Of a DNA stretch of 29,916 nucleotides, positions 15,806-25,576 are shown one piece after another; the stretch's first letter is position 1, and each line of letters starts with the position of its first letter. Below the pieces are notes generated by a model. That model saw only the letters and a program-made list of their open reading frames with translations, made no database searches and was not told the DNA's origin. The translations under genes and the position numbers were made by a program. Origin of the DNA: JAOZHU01 sp964506435 (GTDB taxonomy: Archaea; Thermoproteota; Bathyarchaeia; Bathyarchaeales; Bathycorpusculaceae); contig CAZDLK010000017.1 of assembly GCA_964506435.1 (NCBI GenBank), forward strand, positions 1 through 29,916, in the 5' to 3' direction.

Positions 15806-16474
15806 ATGTCCAAACGTAATATGAAAAAGGTGACGCAATCGATGGAAACAGAAAAATTTAAAGTTGCTGACATCCTGTACGGCTTCGTTGTTCCTGTAAT
15901 TATCGGTCTGGTGATTGTCGCTTTTGCCACGGTACTTCGTACGTTTTTGGTGAGCAGCTTACCTGGTGACTCACCGATACCACATATACTCACGTTCGGT
16001 TTTGCACAGATGATCCTATTCGGAGCTCCATTGATGTTAGGCTTGGTCTGGAATAAATGGGCTGGTGGCGCTGCAGGCTTCATAATGGGTGCCATTTACT
16101 ACCTAGCTATGGCTGGTTACTCTTCGTTCACATATCTAGAATATGGCTACACCTATAACTTCTTTGCCGATGCAGGTCTGATCGTCTACATCGTAGTTGG
16201 AATTCTAATGGGGTACATAGGCGGTGCTTTGAACAACAAATCTTCCAGCTTCAAACGAATGCTGGGCGCAGGTCTCACGGCCGCAATAACCACAGGGCTA
16301 ATTCAATTCCTCGTTAACATACAGTTTGCACTTGAACCGAACCGAAATATGGCACTAGCAGATCCAATGTATGCCTTCTTCCTGACGATGCTTCCTCAGA
16401 TAATTCTCGGCATTCTCGTTCCAATCATTGCAAAAGTGTTCACTTGGTACGGACTAGCGCCAGGCGCGCGCTAA
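15806..16474 (+). CDS. six-helix integral membrane protein, function unknown
   Basis: The 222-residue, very hydrophobic protein has about six membrane helices: ~23-48, 53-75, 78-100, 112-135, 148-170 and 185-212. Gly/Ala-rich loops such as WNKWAGGAAGFIMG and MGYIGGALNN join them. Size and helix count recall substrate-binding (S) components of ECF-type vitamin transporters, but no binding motif is recognised and no energising ATPase gene is nearby, so this is only a suggestion. The start is uncertain: ATG at 15806 has AAGG 15 nt upstream, and ATGs at 15821 and 15842 are possible. A T-rich tract follows at 16489-16503. Confidence 0.6.
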   Translation: MSKRNMKKVTQSMETEKFKVADILYGFVVPVIIGLVIVAFATVLRTFLVSSLPGDSPIPHILTFGFAQMILFGAPLMLGLVWNKWAGGAAGFIMGAIYYLAMAGYSSFTYLEYGYTYNFFADAGLIVYIVVGILMGYIGGALNNKSSSFKRMLGAGLTAAITTGLIQFLVNIQFALEPNRNMALADPMYAFFLTMLPQIILGILVPIIAKVFTWYGLAPGAR

Positions 16475-16488
16475 TAAAATCACCCTCC

Positions 16489-16503
16489 TTTTTTAATTTT
16501 TTT
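16489..16503 (+). terminator. T-rich tract after the membrane protein gene
   Basis: TTTTTTAATTTTTTT is preceded by CACCCTCC. It begins 15 bp after the stop codon and is typical of archaeal termination. Confidence 0.45.
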
Positions 16504-16655
16504 AAGCGCACTTCAATTAAGTTACTGGCAGTTTCTAAAACTCGGCAAGAACACTTTCACGTTCCGTAGCATATCTATTTATGAAAAGGCTTTTGCGCAT
16601 TCGTCACGTAGTTATGTCGGCGCCTGCAGAAGTGCCCGTGAAATGAAAAATTTGT

Positions 16656-17966
16656 TTATTTGTTTTTAGCGAGGTTTTCCGGCGCGAATTCCCATGCGAT
16701 GTTTCCTTTCCAAATGTCACCTAGCTTCGTTATTCTAATCTCTTTGTCGTCAATTTCGATTAGGCCTTTATTTTTTAATCTTCGAAGTTGCTGTGGGAAA
16801 ACATCTTCTGGCAGCTTGCTGAATCTCTCCATGAATTCTTTTTTACTTACAGGTAATCGCAAATACAGTCTCGACATTTCTCGCCGCATCATATCCTCAT
16901 CGGACGACTCTGAAAGCCTACTGATTGGCAGTTTTCCAGAATTAACGGTTGCCATGTAATCGTTTACGTCTTCAATATTGGAGTATGAAAACTTCTGCAG
17001 GTATCCCATGAAGCAGCCTGCGCCCGTGGTTAATATTCCGCCCCACGGCCAACCGTTCAGACAGTTCTCTCTGAGATGCCACTCCACTCTGCTGAAGCGG
17101 TCGTGACCCACAGCCGTGTAGCCAGCTTCGGTCAACATTCTGTAAGCGGTCAGATACATTTGTTTCTCGTATTCAGCGTCTCCCTGCGGTGGAGATATTC
17201 CTCTTTTAATCATCGTTTCAAGAGGTGTACCCGCGTCCACATGTAACGAATAGGCATCAATTTCCACATCTAGTTCTATAGCCTTTTTGAGCGTGTTTTC
17301 CCAGCTTTCCATTGTTTGACTTGGAAGATTATACATCAGGTCCACACAAACGCACAGGCCAAGTTTTCGCGCATGCCGAATAGCTTTCTCCACATCGGCT
17401 GCACTGTCAGGCAAGCACAGCATTTTCCTAAGCTTATCATCAAAGGTTTGTGCACCCATGTCCATCTGATATACGCCATAAGCGGCAAGTTTGTCAATTT
17501 TATTGAGCGCCAGCGTCTTTGAGGAACCTGTGACTTTGATGAAGTATTCTTTATTGATGACGAATCTTTCTTTGCAGAATTCTATGAGGTCAATCATCTG
17601 CTCAGCAGAAAGAACGCTTGGTGTTCCACCGCCTAGCACTATCTCGTCAAAAACGCTTGTTTTCACGTATCTCGTTTTGGTGTACATTTCTAACTCTTTT
17701 TTTAATGTATCCAAGTACGGCTCAATACGCACTTTTGCAGTGGCAGTTGTGGGGAAATAGCAGAAGGCGCATCTTGAGTCGCAGATTGAAATCCACGGCT
17801 GCAACTCCATCAACCTGCCCGACGTGTTCTCAGTCGACAAAAACTCCATAAAAGACTTGTACGTTTCAGGCTTTATGTCTGGATAATCCCTATAAGTGTA
17901 GGGTGGCCAGTTTTCTCTTGATTCATAAATGTCCGATTTGTTCTGTTTTGGAACAGGGTTCTTCAT
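16656..17966 (-). CDS. HemN/HemW-like radical SAM protein
   Basis: The 436-residue protein carries CX3CX2C at C62, C66 and C69 (ICDSRCAFCYF), then GGGTPSVLS, MGAQTFDD and YNLPSQTMESWE. These match the HemN/HemW family motifs GGGTPS, GxQSFDD and YGLPGQT. The C-terminal part (from ~340) resembles the winged-helix-like end of the family. It probably cleaves SAM. Members include coproporphyrinogen III dehydrogenase, haem chaperones and anaerobic haem-degrading enzymes, so the substrate cannot be assigned. The His before the cluster Cys of HemN/HemW (HxPFC) is Ile-Ser here. The ATG at 17966 is chosen because GGAGG lies 9 nt upstream; the ATG at 17984 would translate that site. Divergent from the NosD-like gene. 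Confidence 0.78.
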   Translation of the reverse strand: MKNPVPKQNKSDIYESRENWPPYTYRDYPDIKPETYKSFMEFLSTENTSGRLMELQPWISICDSRCAFCYFPTTATAKVRIEPYLDTLKKELEMYTKTRYVKTSVFDEIVLGGGTPSVLSAEQMIDLIEFCKERFVINKEYFIKVTGSSKTLALNKIDKLAAYGVYQMDMGAQTFDDKLRKMLCLPDSAADVEKAIRHARKLGLCVCVDLMYNLPSQTMESWENTLKKAIELDVEIDAYSLHVDAGTPLETMIKRGISPPQGDAEYEKQMYLTAYRMLTEAGYTAVGHDRFSRVEWHLRENCLNGWPWGGILTTGAGCFMGYLQKFSYSNIEDVNDYMATVNSGKLPISRLSESSDEDMMRREMSRLYLRLPVSKKEFMERFSKLPEDVFPQQLRRLKNKGLIEIDDKEIRITKLGDIWKGNIAWEFAPENLAKNK

Positions 17967-18161
17967 TGTCCGCTTCCTCCGCATTCAGCTTTGAAAACGT
18001 TTGATAACAAATAAAGTTTCCGTTGGTGACGCTTCGATTCTCAAAAATTGTTCTATATCGCACTCACACGTAGCAACATCGCGGAAGCTACGAGAATGTG
18101 GTGCTCACAGAAATATCTATTAATCATTGAACTGAGACTGTAGTACAGGATTCAACAAAAA

Positions 18162-18169
18162 CTTAAAAT
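18162..18169 (+). promoter_or_regulatory. TATA box of the NosD-like gene
   Basis: CTTAAAAT is centred about 32 bp before the ATG at 18198, so the leader would be very short. Confidence 0.35.
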
Positions 18170-18197
18170 TACCTTCGCTCATGTTGTCTAGGTAATA

Positions 18198-19772
18198 ATG
18201 ATATCGAAGTTGAGACTGACTATGGGCGGCAAGTGCACTAAAAAGGCTCTTTGGCTATTTTTTGCTTTGTTGCTCTTCTTATCAGCGTTTGCCGTAGACG
18301 TCGTTAGACCCGACACAGTCACAACTCCCGCCACTATTTACATCAGAGCAGACGGTTCCATTGACCCCGCGACAGCGCCCCTCCAATGTGCAGGTAACAC
18401 CTACAATTTCACGGGGGATATCTATTCTCCATTTGTGCTAGACAAGAGCGCCATTGTTGTGGAGAAAGAAAATGTCGTGCTGAATGGGGCAGGATATTCT
18501 CTCCAAGGAATCGGAAATGGAGTGGGCGTAAACGTGACGCGCTTAAACAATGTGACAATAGAAAATTTGGAAATCAAGAAGTTCGGTATCGGTATTATCG
18601 TTTCGGAATCTTCAAACAACACCTTCTTTAAAAATATTTTAGCTGAGAATGATGTGGGACTCGGTCTATGGCAGGTTTCAAGTAACAAAATTTCTGGGAA
18701 CACCATTATCGCGAACAAAGGCACCGGTATCGCGCTATCTGGTGATTGTGCTTCGAACAATGTTGTAGGAAACTATTTAGCAAATAATAAGGTTGGTCTA
18801 AATTTCGGCTATGGCACTTTGAACACTATTGCCGAAAATTACATCGCGAACAATGATGAAGGTATTTACTTCAGCGGCAATCCTCCTGTTGCAGGCGCTT
18901 TAAACAACACTCTTTACCGCAATAGCTTCATCAACAACACAAAGCAAGTTAACGATTATCACTGGTCAAGTAGCTTCTCCAGCCCCTCTGTTAACATATG
19001 GGATAAAAGCGATCAGGGCAATTACTGGAGCGACTACACGGCTAAGTATCCCGATGCTAAAGAACTTGGCACTTCGGGCCTATGGGACGAGCCGTACGTT
19101 CTTGACCAGCATAACAAAGACAATTATCCTCTCATTAATGATCTTCTTCCTGTTCCATCAGACACTACGCCTCCAGTTGTTTCCTTAATATCGCCCGAAA
19201 ACAAGTCATATGCTGCACGTAGCCTCTCCCTAACTTATACGGTGAACGAAACAGTCTTTCGGATGGCTTACAGCATAGATGGTCAATCGAACGTAGCCAT
19301 TACGGATAACACAACATTAGCCGCGTTACCTGAAGGCTCGCACAACATGGTAGTTTATGCGAGTGACTCTTTCGGAAACGTTGGCGTCTCCAGCCCCGTT
19401 TTTTTCACGGTTGACCTGTCTGCTCCGCGTATCGTAATTATATCGCCTCAGAACAAAACCTACGATACGACTGACATACCCTTAACTTTTGCAATCGATG
19501 AGCCAGTTTCAGAAATTGCCTACAGTCTTAACGGGCAACCAGACGTGGTTATCGCTGGAAACGCCACTCTCGCTGTGTTGCCTGAGGGTTCGCATCGCGT
19601 AGTTGTTTACGCGAATGACACTGCTGGAAATGCTGGAACTTCCGCCATGGTCTACTTCAGTGTAGCACCTTTTCCGGTAACGTTGGTTGTGGCTGTCGTC
19701 GTAACAGTGGTCATACTTGTGGCTGTCGCTCTGATTTATTTCAAGAGACCGCGAAAAATACGCTGGGAATAG
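18198..19772 (+). CDS. secreted NosD-like right-handed beta-helix protein with two Ig-like repeats
   Basis: The 524-residue protein has a signal peptide (~1-35) and a NosD/PbH1 beta-helix region (~75-270) with repeated NNxxxxN-type turns. The usual cap follows: NIWDKSDQGNYWSDY, then GLWDEPYVLDQHNKDNYPL. Two tandem Ig-like repeats of about 83 residues come next (SPENKSY...LPEGSHNMVVYASD and SPQNKTY...LPEGSHRVVVYAND). A final membrane helix (~491-515) precedes a basic tail, KRPRKIRWE. It should be a surface-anchored carbohydrate-type beta-helix protein. The original NosD acts in copper-enzyme maturation, but most archaeal relatives have no such link and none is visible here. ATG at 18219 is an alternative start. 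Confidence 0.78.
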   Translation: MISKLRLTMGGKCTKKALWLFFALLLFLSAFAVDVVRPDTVTTPATIYIRADGSIDPATAPLQCAGNTYNFTGDIYSPFVLDKSAIVVEKENVVLNGAGYSLQGIGNGVGVNVTRLNNVTIENLEIKKFGIGIIVSESSNNTFFKNILAENDVGLGLWQVSSNKISGNTIIANKGTGIALSGDCASNNVVGNYLANNKVGLNFGYGTLNTIAENYIANNDEGIYFSGNPPVAGALNNTLYRNSFINNTKQVNDYHWSSSFSSPSVNIWDKSDQGNYWSDYTAKYPDAKELGTSGLWDEPYVLDQHNKDNYPLINDLLPVPSDTTPPVVSLISPENKSYAARSLSLTYTVNETVFRMAYSIDGQSNVAITDNTTLAALPEGSHNMVVYASDSFGNVGVSSPVFFTVDLSAPRIVIISPQNKTYDTTDIPLTFAIDEPVSEIAYSLNGQPDVVIAGNATLAVLPEGSHRVVVYANDTAGNAGTSAMVYFSVAPFPVTLVVAVVVTVVILVAVALIYFKRPRKIRWE

Positions 19773-19837
19773 AGCAATAACTAATCTTCAGTTTTCTCAT
19801 GTTCATTTTACGAAGATGGCATGGCAGCGCGTGTTTA

Positions 19838-20920
19838 TCATTTGCGCAGTTTTTCTGGGACGTAAGCGCACGCTGGGTCAGATTCGTATATGTCGCCTGT
19901 ATAAGCGTAGGCTCTGTTTCTGCAGCCTCCACATATATCGCGGTACTCGCAGACTCCGCACTTTCCTTTTAAGATGCTTCTGTCTCTGAAGCTTGTGTAA
20001 TACTCTGATTTCTGCACTTCTTCCCATGTTTCCCTGAGACTTTTCTCTCTTATATTTCCAAGCTGCATAGGTTCTGACGGTTGCAAGTCTGTGTAAAAGC
20101 AAGGTATCAAGTCGCCGTTTTCAGTTACGCTTATGTAGCCGCCGAAAGCGAAGTAGGTGCATTTTCCATGAAATTTATGGTCATACCATTCTTGAAAATT
20201 CGGCGGGTTTCTCTGTTTGACAACACGCGCAAAATGTGGGCAATGCACGTGAATTTCGAATTTGCCTTCGTACTTTTGGGTTAAATCCCATATATGATTC
20301 AAAGCCCACTCGTACTGCTCAGGAGTTGGGGTTAACTCCATTGTTTCTTTAGCTCTTCCGCTTGGGACCAGATGATTGAACCAGACAAAATTAGCGTGAT
20401 ATTCATCAGCGAGTTCAGCTACATGGTCTAAATGTTTATAGTTGACAGTTGTGATTGCTGCTGCCAACCCGTTCAGAATTTTTCCCTTTGACAACTTTTG
20501 GATAGCCGCCAGTGCCTTCTTATACGAACCTTTCCCTCTGAGGGCATCGTTTATTTCTTCAGGTCCATCTATGCTCACCGAAGTCCAAACTTGGTTTTTT
20601 ATCAAGTTATCGTAGATTTCCCCGTCAACGAAGCATCCATTAGTTAGCAAGCACACGTTAAGGCCGAGACTTTTCGCGTAACCCACTATTTCGAATATGT
20701 CCTTTCGCATTAGGGGTTCGCCGCCTTTTATGCCGAACCATTTGACGCCGAAACTGTGGACTTCATCAACTAAATGTAAAGCTTCTTTTGTGGTCAACTC
20801 TCTGGGCGCATTACCACCAGTTGCGTCAACATTGCAGTATTTGCAGCGGGCGTTACAGGCACCTGTTGCCCTCCAAGAAGTCATAAGCAACGGCTCTTTT
20901 TTTGCCAAGCCAAAATTCAC
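19838..20920 (-). CDS. radical SAM/SPASM-domain enzyme (copy 2)
   Basis: The 360-residue protein is clearly paralogous to that at 5003-6067. It has CNARCKYC at C22, C26 and C29, a KGGEPLMRKD SAM motif, the shared LRGKGSY block, and a C-terminal SPASM region CGVCEYRDICGGC plus a Cys in ESDPAC. The extra Cys at position 18 of copy 1 is Ala here. Upstream auxiliary ligands lie at GKCTYF and IPCFYT. The GTG start at 20920 has AAGG next to it, and the cluster motif falls at the same residues as in copy 1. No short substrate-peptide gene was recognised next to it. The NosD-like gene converges with it and the double-PQQ gene is divergent. AhbC/AhbD-like or peptide-modifying roles are both possible. 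Confidence 0.82.
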   Translation of the reverse strand: MNFGLAKKEPLLMTSWRATGACNARCKYCNVDATGGNAPRELTTKEALHLVDEVHSFGVKWFGIKGGEPLMRKDIFEIVGYAKSLGLNVCLLTNGCFVDGEIYDNLIKNQVWTSVSIDGPEEINDALRGKGSYKKALAAIQKLSKGKILNGLAAAITTVNYKHLDHVAELADEYHANFVWFNHLVPSGRAKETMELTPTPEQYEWALNHIWDLTQKYEGKFEIHVHCPHFARVVKQRNPPNFQEWYDHKFHGKCTYFAFGGYISVTENGDLIPCFYTDLQPSEPMQLGNIREKSLRETWEEVQKSEYYTSFRDRSILKGKCGVCEYRDICGGCRNRAYAYTGDIYESDPACAYVPEKLRK

Positions 20921-21185
20921 CCTTGAACGTTTTCTCGGTATTTCCTCAAGTACTTTAGTTTTCTCGCATCCTAAAAAAGATTATGCGCACATGTGCCAAT
21001 TTCGCAATATTGGGCATTTCAGGAGTTTTTTGGGTTATAAACGCGCTGTAATATAACTGATGCAGAAAACATTCATTCCGTAAAGTTTATAGTGGAATTA
21101 AATCTTATCACTCGGTAATGGTCGCATAGAGGAATGCAATTCTGCAATTTACTTCGTATATTAACCGATTGAGGTTCTGAAAAAA

Positions 21186-23726
21186 ATGAATCTTTCCAAA
21201 TCCGCTTGGGCTGTATTTGTCTTCATTCTGCTATTAATTTCATCAGGGTTTGCCATAATCACATTTCTCAGAGGCGACTTGACCACTGCTTCAAGTGCAC
21301 TAGCGGACACTGCCGAAACATCCAGCAACGTTGATTTGCTCCAGTACGAATGGCCACAACTCCAAGGCGACTCCTCTTTCACACGGTTCTCAGAGGGACC
21401 TGCGCCAAACGCTCCAGACATTCTGTGGAAAGCCAATGTAACGGGTATACAGAGTTATGTTACCGCCTTCAACGGCAAGCTTTTCGTTACAACGAAATCT
21501 GCGGTTTTCGCTCTTGACAGAGAAACAGGCAGCGTCATGTGGAGCACCACTATCCCAGTGCCTGGGCCATGGCCCGCAGTATACAAAATTGATGATACTC
21601 ATATGATTGTCGGGAGTAGCTGCCTTGACCCGGAAACTGGGGATATCTTATGGACCAGCCCAGATTTTACCGCCGATTCGGCGCCTTTTTTTGTTTCCAA
21701 TGTTTACAGCCCAGAGGAAAAAATGTTTTACATCAAGGTCGAATCTTATATTCAAGCTTGGAACTTCTCTGACCCATCAATCACGCCAACACTAGTATGG
21801 GAAACCTATGTTCCCGGCGGCGGATTAGATGGTTCTGGCATCCAGTACGGTGATGGCAAGGTGTTTCCTGGATCCTATGTGCCTCATCAAATGGCACTGG
21901 ACGCTAAAACAGGGGCAGTGTTGTGGGACACAGAAACCTCAGACAACATGGCTTTTTCAGGCACTTATTATGAAAATAAGTTCTTCAGAGGTGGGATGCA
22001 CGACAACACATTCTACGCTTTTGACGCAGACACTGGCGAGGTGCTGTGGACCTATAACCCAGGCACTGCTGATGGTTACTGGTGTAGTGGTTCCGCAGCA
22101 GCTTACGGAATGGTTTACGGACTTAATAAAGACGGGCATCTTTACGCTCTTGACGCAGACACAGGGAAAGTGGTGTGGGCGTACAAAGGGCCAGGTCCAT
22201 TGATGTTTCCTGGAATGCCAACGATTGCTGATGGTAAAGTTTATGCTACAACAGGGCAGGCAGCTTCGTACACTAGCGAGTATACTGAATCTGAGTTTGC
22301 ATGCCTTGACGCTTATACTGGAGAGCTTATATGGAAGCTTCCAATAGAAGCCTTTGCGCCGAGAGAATCTGTCGCTATTGCATATGGTAATTTGTATCTA
22401 ATTCCCGCCGACGTGACGAAAGCGGTTGACACATTATCGGGGGAGGAGTACTCAGCAATTAATCAGGTGTGGGCGATTAGTACTGAGTCATGGCCTATGT
22501 ATCGTCACGATTCAGCACATTCTGCGGTTGGGCAATCTGGTCCCGCAGATCTTATTTTACGCTGGAAATTCACCACTGGCGGAGCGGTTGTTTCCTCGCC
22601 AAGTCTTGTTGATGGAATTGCGTACTTTGGGTCACAGGACAAAAACATATACGCGGTCAACGCACGGGACGGTAGTTTAATCTGGAAATTCGCCACACAG
22701 GATCGTGTTTATTCTTCGCCCGCAGTAGTGAATGGCAAAGTCTATACGGGAACGGACGACGGGTACGCTTACTGTCTTGACGCTTACAACGGCAGCCTAA
22801 TCTGGACAACATTTACGGGCGGTGACGTCCCAGTCAACTTTGGTGCTGTTATTATGTTGCGGTCTTCTCCCATTGTAGTCGGGGGCAGAGTCTACGTGGG
22901 GTCGCTGGACAACAACACCTATGCTTTAGATGCTAACGATGGAACCATCATTTGGGCGTTCCCGACGCAAGGTTACATTACGTCTTCTCCAGCAGTCGTC
23001 GATGGTGCAGTTTATGTTACTTCGCAAGAGCCAGCCTCAGGCGCCCTTTACAAGCTGGACGCAGGCACTGGAGATTTTATCTGGAAAAGAGAGCTTCCAT
23101 ATCATCACATAATAAGTGGAGGCACAGATATGCATGCTTCTCCAACAGTTGCAGACGGTATGGTTTTTGCAGCCTCCAACATAAGGAAGTATTACGGGAT
23201 AAACGCGACAACTGGTGAAATCAAATGGACATACAGCGATGAGTCTGCAACAGAATTCATAGTCTGCTCTCCAGTCTATACGGACGGCATGCTCTTCTTA
23301 GTCGGTAAATTCTCAATAGTGTGCGTTGACGCTGAAACTGGTTACTCTATTTGGGAAACTTTCTTAGGAGAAGAGCTTTACGTTTCGCCATCTTATGCCA
23401 GCGGCAAGCTATACGTAGTAACCGATCAACGTTCCATATACATCCTCGACGCCGCAAACGGCGAGAAACGCGCGCATTTTAGCACAGGCTCCAATAGTTG
23501 GTCTACTCCAAGCATATACGAAGGAAAAGTATACGTAGGAAATAACGACTGGAATGTTTACTGCCTTGCTGAGCGCCCAGCAACCACAGCACCTTCAGCA
23601 TCTTCGTCATCTACTCATCCTCCTGTAGAGTTAGTTTATGCTGTAGTCATTATCTTAGCGGCGATAGCAGCTGTGTTGCTGGGATACAACTATGTTAAAC
23701 GACGCAAAAAATCAGTTCACCTATAA
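21186..23726 (+). CDS. membrane-anchored double PQQ beta-propeller protein
   Basis: The 846-residue protein has a signal peptide or N-terminal anchor (~7-28), then two propellers. The first (~52-432) has blades ending in LDxxTGxxxW motifs such as LDAKTGAVLWDTE and FDADTGEVLWTYN. The second begins at W436 (WPMYRHDSAHSAVG, a typical PQQ-propeller opening) and has about seven blades, for example VNARDGSLIWKFA and LDANDGTIIWAFP. A Ser/Thr/Pro stretch and a final helix (~811-832) before a basic tail anchor it. Unlike the tandem PQQ pair it has no Ig-like domains. A binding or assembly role like that of BamB-type propellers is as likely as enzymatic activity. GAGG lies 11 nt before the ATG. Confidence 0.83.
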   Translation: MNLSKSAWAVFVFILLLISSGFAIITFLRGDLTTASSALADTAETSSNVDLLQYEWPQLQGDSSFTRFSEGPAPNAPDILWKANVTGIQSYVTAFNGKLFVTTKSAVFALDRETGSVMWSTTIPVPGPWPAVYKIDDTHMIVGSSCLDPETGDILWTSPDFTADSAPFFVSNVYSPEEKMFYIKVESYIQAWNFSDPSITPTLVWETYVPGGGLDGSGIQYGDGKVFPGSYVPHQMALDAKTGAVLWDTETSDNMAFSGTYYENKFFRGGMHDNTFYAFDADTGEVLWTYNPGTADGYWCSGSAAAYGMVYGLNKDGHLYALDADTGKVVWAYKGPGPLMFPGMPTIADGKVYATTGQAASYTSEYTESEFACLDAYTGELIWKLPIEAFAPRESVAIAYGNLYLIPADVTKAVDTLSGEEYSAINQVWAISTESWPMYRHDSAHSAVGQSGPADLILRWKFTTGGAVVSSPSLVDGIAYFGSQDKNIYAVNARDGSLIWKFATQDRVYSSPAVVNGKVYTGTDDGYAYCLDAYNGSLIWTTFTGGDVPVNFGAVIMLRSSPIVVGGRVYVGSLDNNTYALDANDGTIIWAFPTQGYITSSPAVVDGAVYVTSQEPASGALYKLDAGTGDFIWKRELPYHHIISGGTDMHASPTVADGMVFAASNIRKYYGINATTGEIKWTYSDESATEFIVCSPVYTDGMLFLVGKFSIVCVDAETGYSIWETFLGEELYVSPSYASGKLYVVTDQRSIYILDAANGEKRAHFSTGSNSWSTPSIYEGKVYVGNNDWNVYCLAERPATTAPSASSSSTHPPVELVYAVVIILAAIAAVLLGYNYVKRRKKSVHL

Positions 23727-23727
23727 C

Positions 23728-23748
23728 TATCCATTTTTTGATGGTAGC
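23728..23748 (+). terminator. hairpin after the double PQQ gene
   Basis: CTATCCAT and ATGGTAG pair (one bulged T) around a T-rich loop, starting immediately after the stop codon. Confidence 0.35.
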
Positions 23749-23850
23749 CTGCAGAAACGCTTCAAGTTGTACCCGTTCAATAGGGCACACTCGAAAAACT
23801 ACGCATCTATCTAACCTAATTATTTAGAGCCAGAGTTTACTGGAGCGCAA

Positions 23851-23860
23851 GGTTTTTATG
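23851..23860 (+). promoter_or_regulatory. TATA-like box of the amidohydrolase gene
   Basis: GGTTTTTATG would set transcript start near 23880, about 28 nt before the ATG. A similar GTTTTTATGG is at 27221-27230, upstream of the FG-GAP gene. Confidence 0.35.
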
Positions 23861-23907
23861 CCAAATCCCCAAATGGCGATTTATAATTCAAAACAACTTC
23901 GGGGAAA

Positions 23908-25485
23908 ATGCCAACTTTGTCAGCGGATTTAGTTCTGATTAACGCAAAGGTTAGGACCATGAAGCCGTCTCAGCCCACCGCTGAGGCAGTTGCCATAAAC
24001 AAGGACCGAATAGTCAAGGTTGGCACTGACGAGGAAATTAATTCGTGGATTGGCAAAAATACAGTAGTAATAAACCTGCATGGAAAAACGGTGTTTCCCG
24101 GTTTTATAGACACTCACATTCACATTGCAGATTTTGGAAGGCTTCTAAGATGGCTTGACCTACGAGACATAAAGTCAATCAAGGAACTGCAGACCTCTCT
24201 CAAAGCGCAAGCGCAGCAAACTTCCAGCGGCAAGTGGATTGTAGGTCGCGGCTGGAACCACTCTCGTTTCGAAGAGAAACGTTTACCCACGTTATCGGAC
24301 TTAGACTCAGCTTCGCCAGATACCCCTGTAATTCTTTATCACGAATCCGCAATGGTGTGCATAGTAAACAGCAAAGCTTTGGAATTAGCTCGCATAACGA
24401 AACTGACTCCTGCTCCTATAGGCGGCTCTATTGACAAAGATGCAAAAACAGGCGAACTCACAGGCGTTTTGCGGGACACCGCTACCGACTTAGTGTGGAA
24501 GATTGTGCCTGAACCAACCGAAGATGAGCTCTTAGACTCTGTGACATTGGCATGTGGGAACATCTCGGAAACCGGCGTAACCAGCGTGCATTGGATGGTT
24601 CTTTCAGAAACCGAGATTTCACTAATTGAAAAACTTCGTGCCCAAAAAAAGCTTCCCTTCAGAGTGTACGTAGTAGTGCCAGTAAACCTCATGGACAAAA
24701 TTGCAGTTCTCAGTTCATGTGGCGATTCCGCGTTTCGAGTTGGGGGCGTTGTGATCGCTGCAGATGGTTACTTGGCCGCCAAAACTGCCGCGCTTTTTCA
24801 GCCCTACAGTGACGAAGTTGACTCCAGTGGAAGACTGCTTTGCGCACAAGAAGAAATGAACGACTCAGCATCCAAAATACTCGGCATGGGGCTTCAACCA
24901 GTTATTCACGCGATGGGAGACAGGGCTGTAGCGGCGGCTTTGACCACAATTGAACAACTAACAAGAGAAACATCGGGAAAGAGCGTTAGATTTCGCATTG
25001 AGCAAGCTGCAGTTCTCAATAGACAGTTGATTGAACGGCTGAAAAAGCAGAACGTGATTGTGTCCGTTCAGCCCTGTGTTGTTGACTCCGAGTTCTCAGT
25101 ATGGTCTGCCACGGAGCACTTGGGCTCTTCAAGGGCTAAGTGGCTTTACCCCCTCAAAACGTTACTCAAAGAGGGTATACGCGTCATCGGCGGTTCCGAC
25201 TGTCCAATGGAACCCTTGAGCCCTCTGTTGGGGATTCAAACAGCCGTGACAAGAGCATTCTTTCCCGAAGAACAAATTTCTGCTGATCAGGCTCTGCGCA
25301 TCTACACGATTGACGCTGCATTCTCCTCCAACGAAGAAGACATAAAGGGGTCACTTGAAGAAGGGAAACTAGCTGACATCGTGGTTCTTTCGGATGACCC
25401 GCTGGCAGTCTCGCCGAAGAAGATTGGCGACGTCAAAGTTGAAATGACCATTGTTGGCGGAAGAGTAGTTTTTTCTGAACACTAA
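23908..25485 (+). CDS. YtcJ-like metal-dependent amidohydrolase
   Basis: The 525-residue protein belongs to the amidohydrolase superfamily. It has an N-terminal beta-sandwich part, HxH at H70 and H72 (GFIDTHIHIADFG), a GRGWNHSRF block, HAMGDRAV with H334, RFRIEQA, and metal Asp431 in GGSDCPMEPLSP. The end is GKLADIVVLSDDP, typical of the family. It should hydrolyse an amide-type bond in the cytoplasm; YtcJ relatives act on varied N-substituted amides and the substrate cannot be predicted. No signal peptide is seen. A GGGG run (23901-23904) just precedes the ATG. It stands alone, convergent with the B12-type radical SAM gene. Confidence 0.85.
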   Translation: MPTLSADLVLINAKVRTMKPSQPTAEAVAINKDRIVKVGTDEEINSWIGKNTVVINLHGKTVFPGFIDTHIHIADFGRLLRWLDLRDIKSIKELQTSLKAQAQQTSSGKWIVGRGWNHSRFEEKRLPTLSDLDSASPDTPVILYHESAMVCIVNSKALELARITKLTPAPIGGSIDKDAKTGELTGVLRDTATDLVWKIVPEPTEDELLDSVTLACGNISETGVTSVHWMVLSETEISLIEKLRAQKKLPFRVYVVVPVNLMDKIAVLSSCGDSAFRVGGVVIAADGYLAAKTAALFQPYSDEVDSSGRLLCAQEEMNDSASKILGMGLQPVIHAMGDRAVAAALTTIEQLTRETSGKSVRFRIEQAAVLNRQLIERLKKQNVIVSVQPCVVDSEFSVWSATEHLGSSRAKWLYPLKTLLKEGIRVIGGSDCPMEPLSPLLGIQTAVTRAFFPEEQISADQALRIYTIDAAFSSNEEDIKGSLEEGKLADIVVLSDDPLAVSPKKIGDVKVEMTIVGGRVVFSEH

Positions 25486-25576
25486 AACCGCAGTTTATTT
25501 CCAATGAAATTTCATCTTTCTCAGAATCTCGGTAAGTAACGGCGTGATGTGCAAGCGTTTTCTATTTTTCGAGAAT

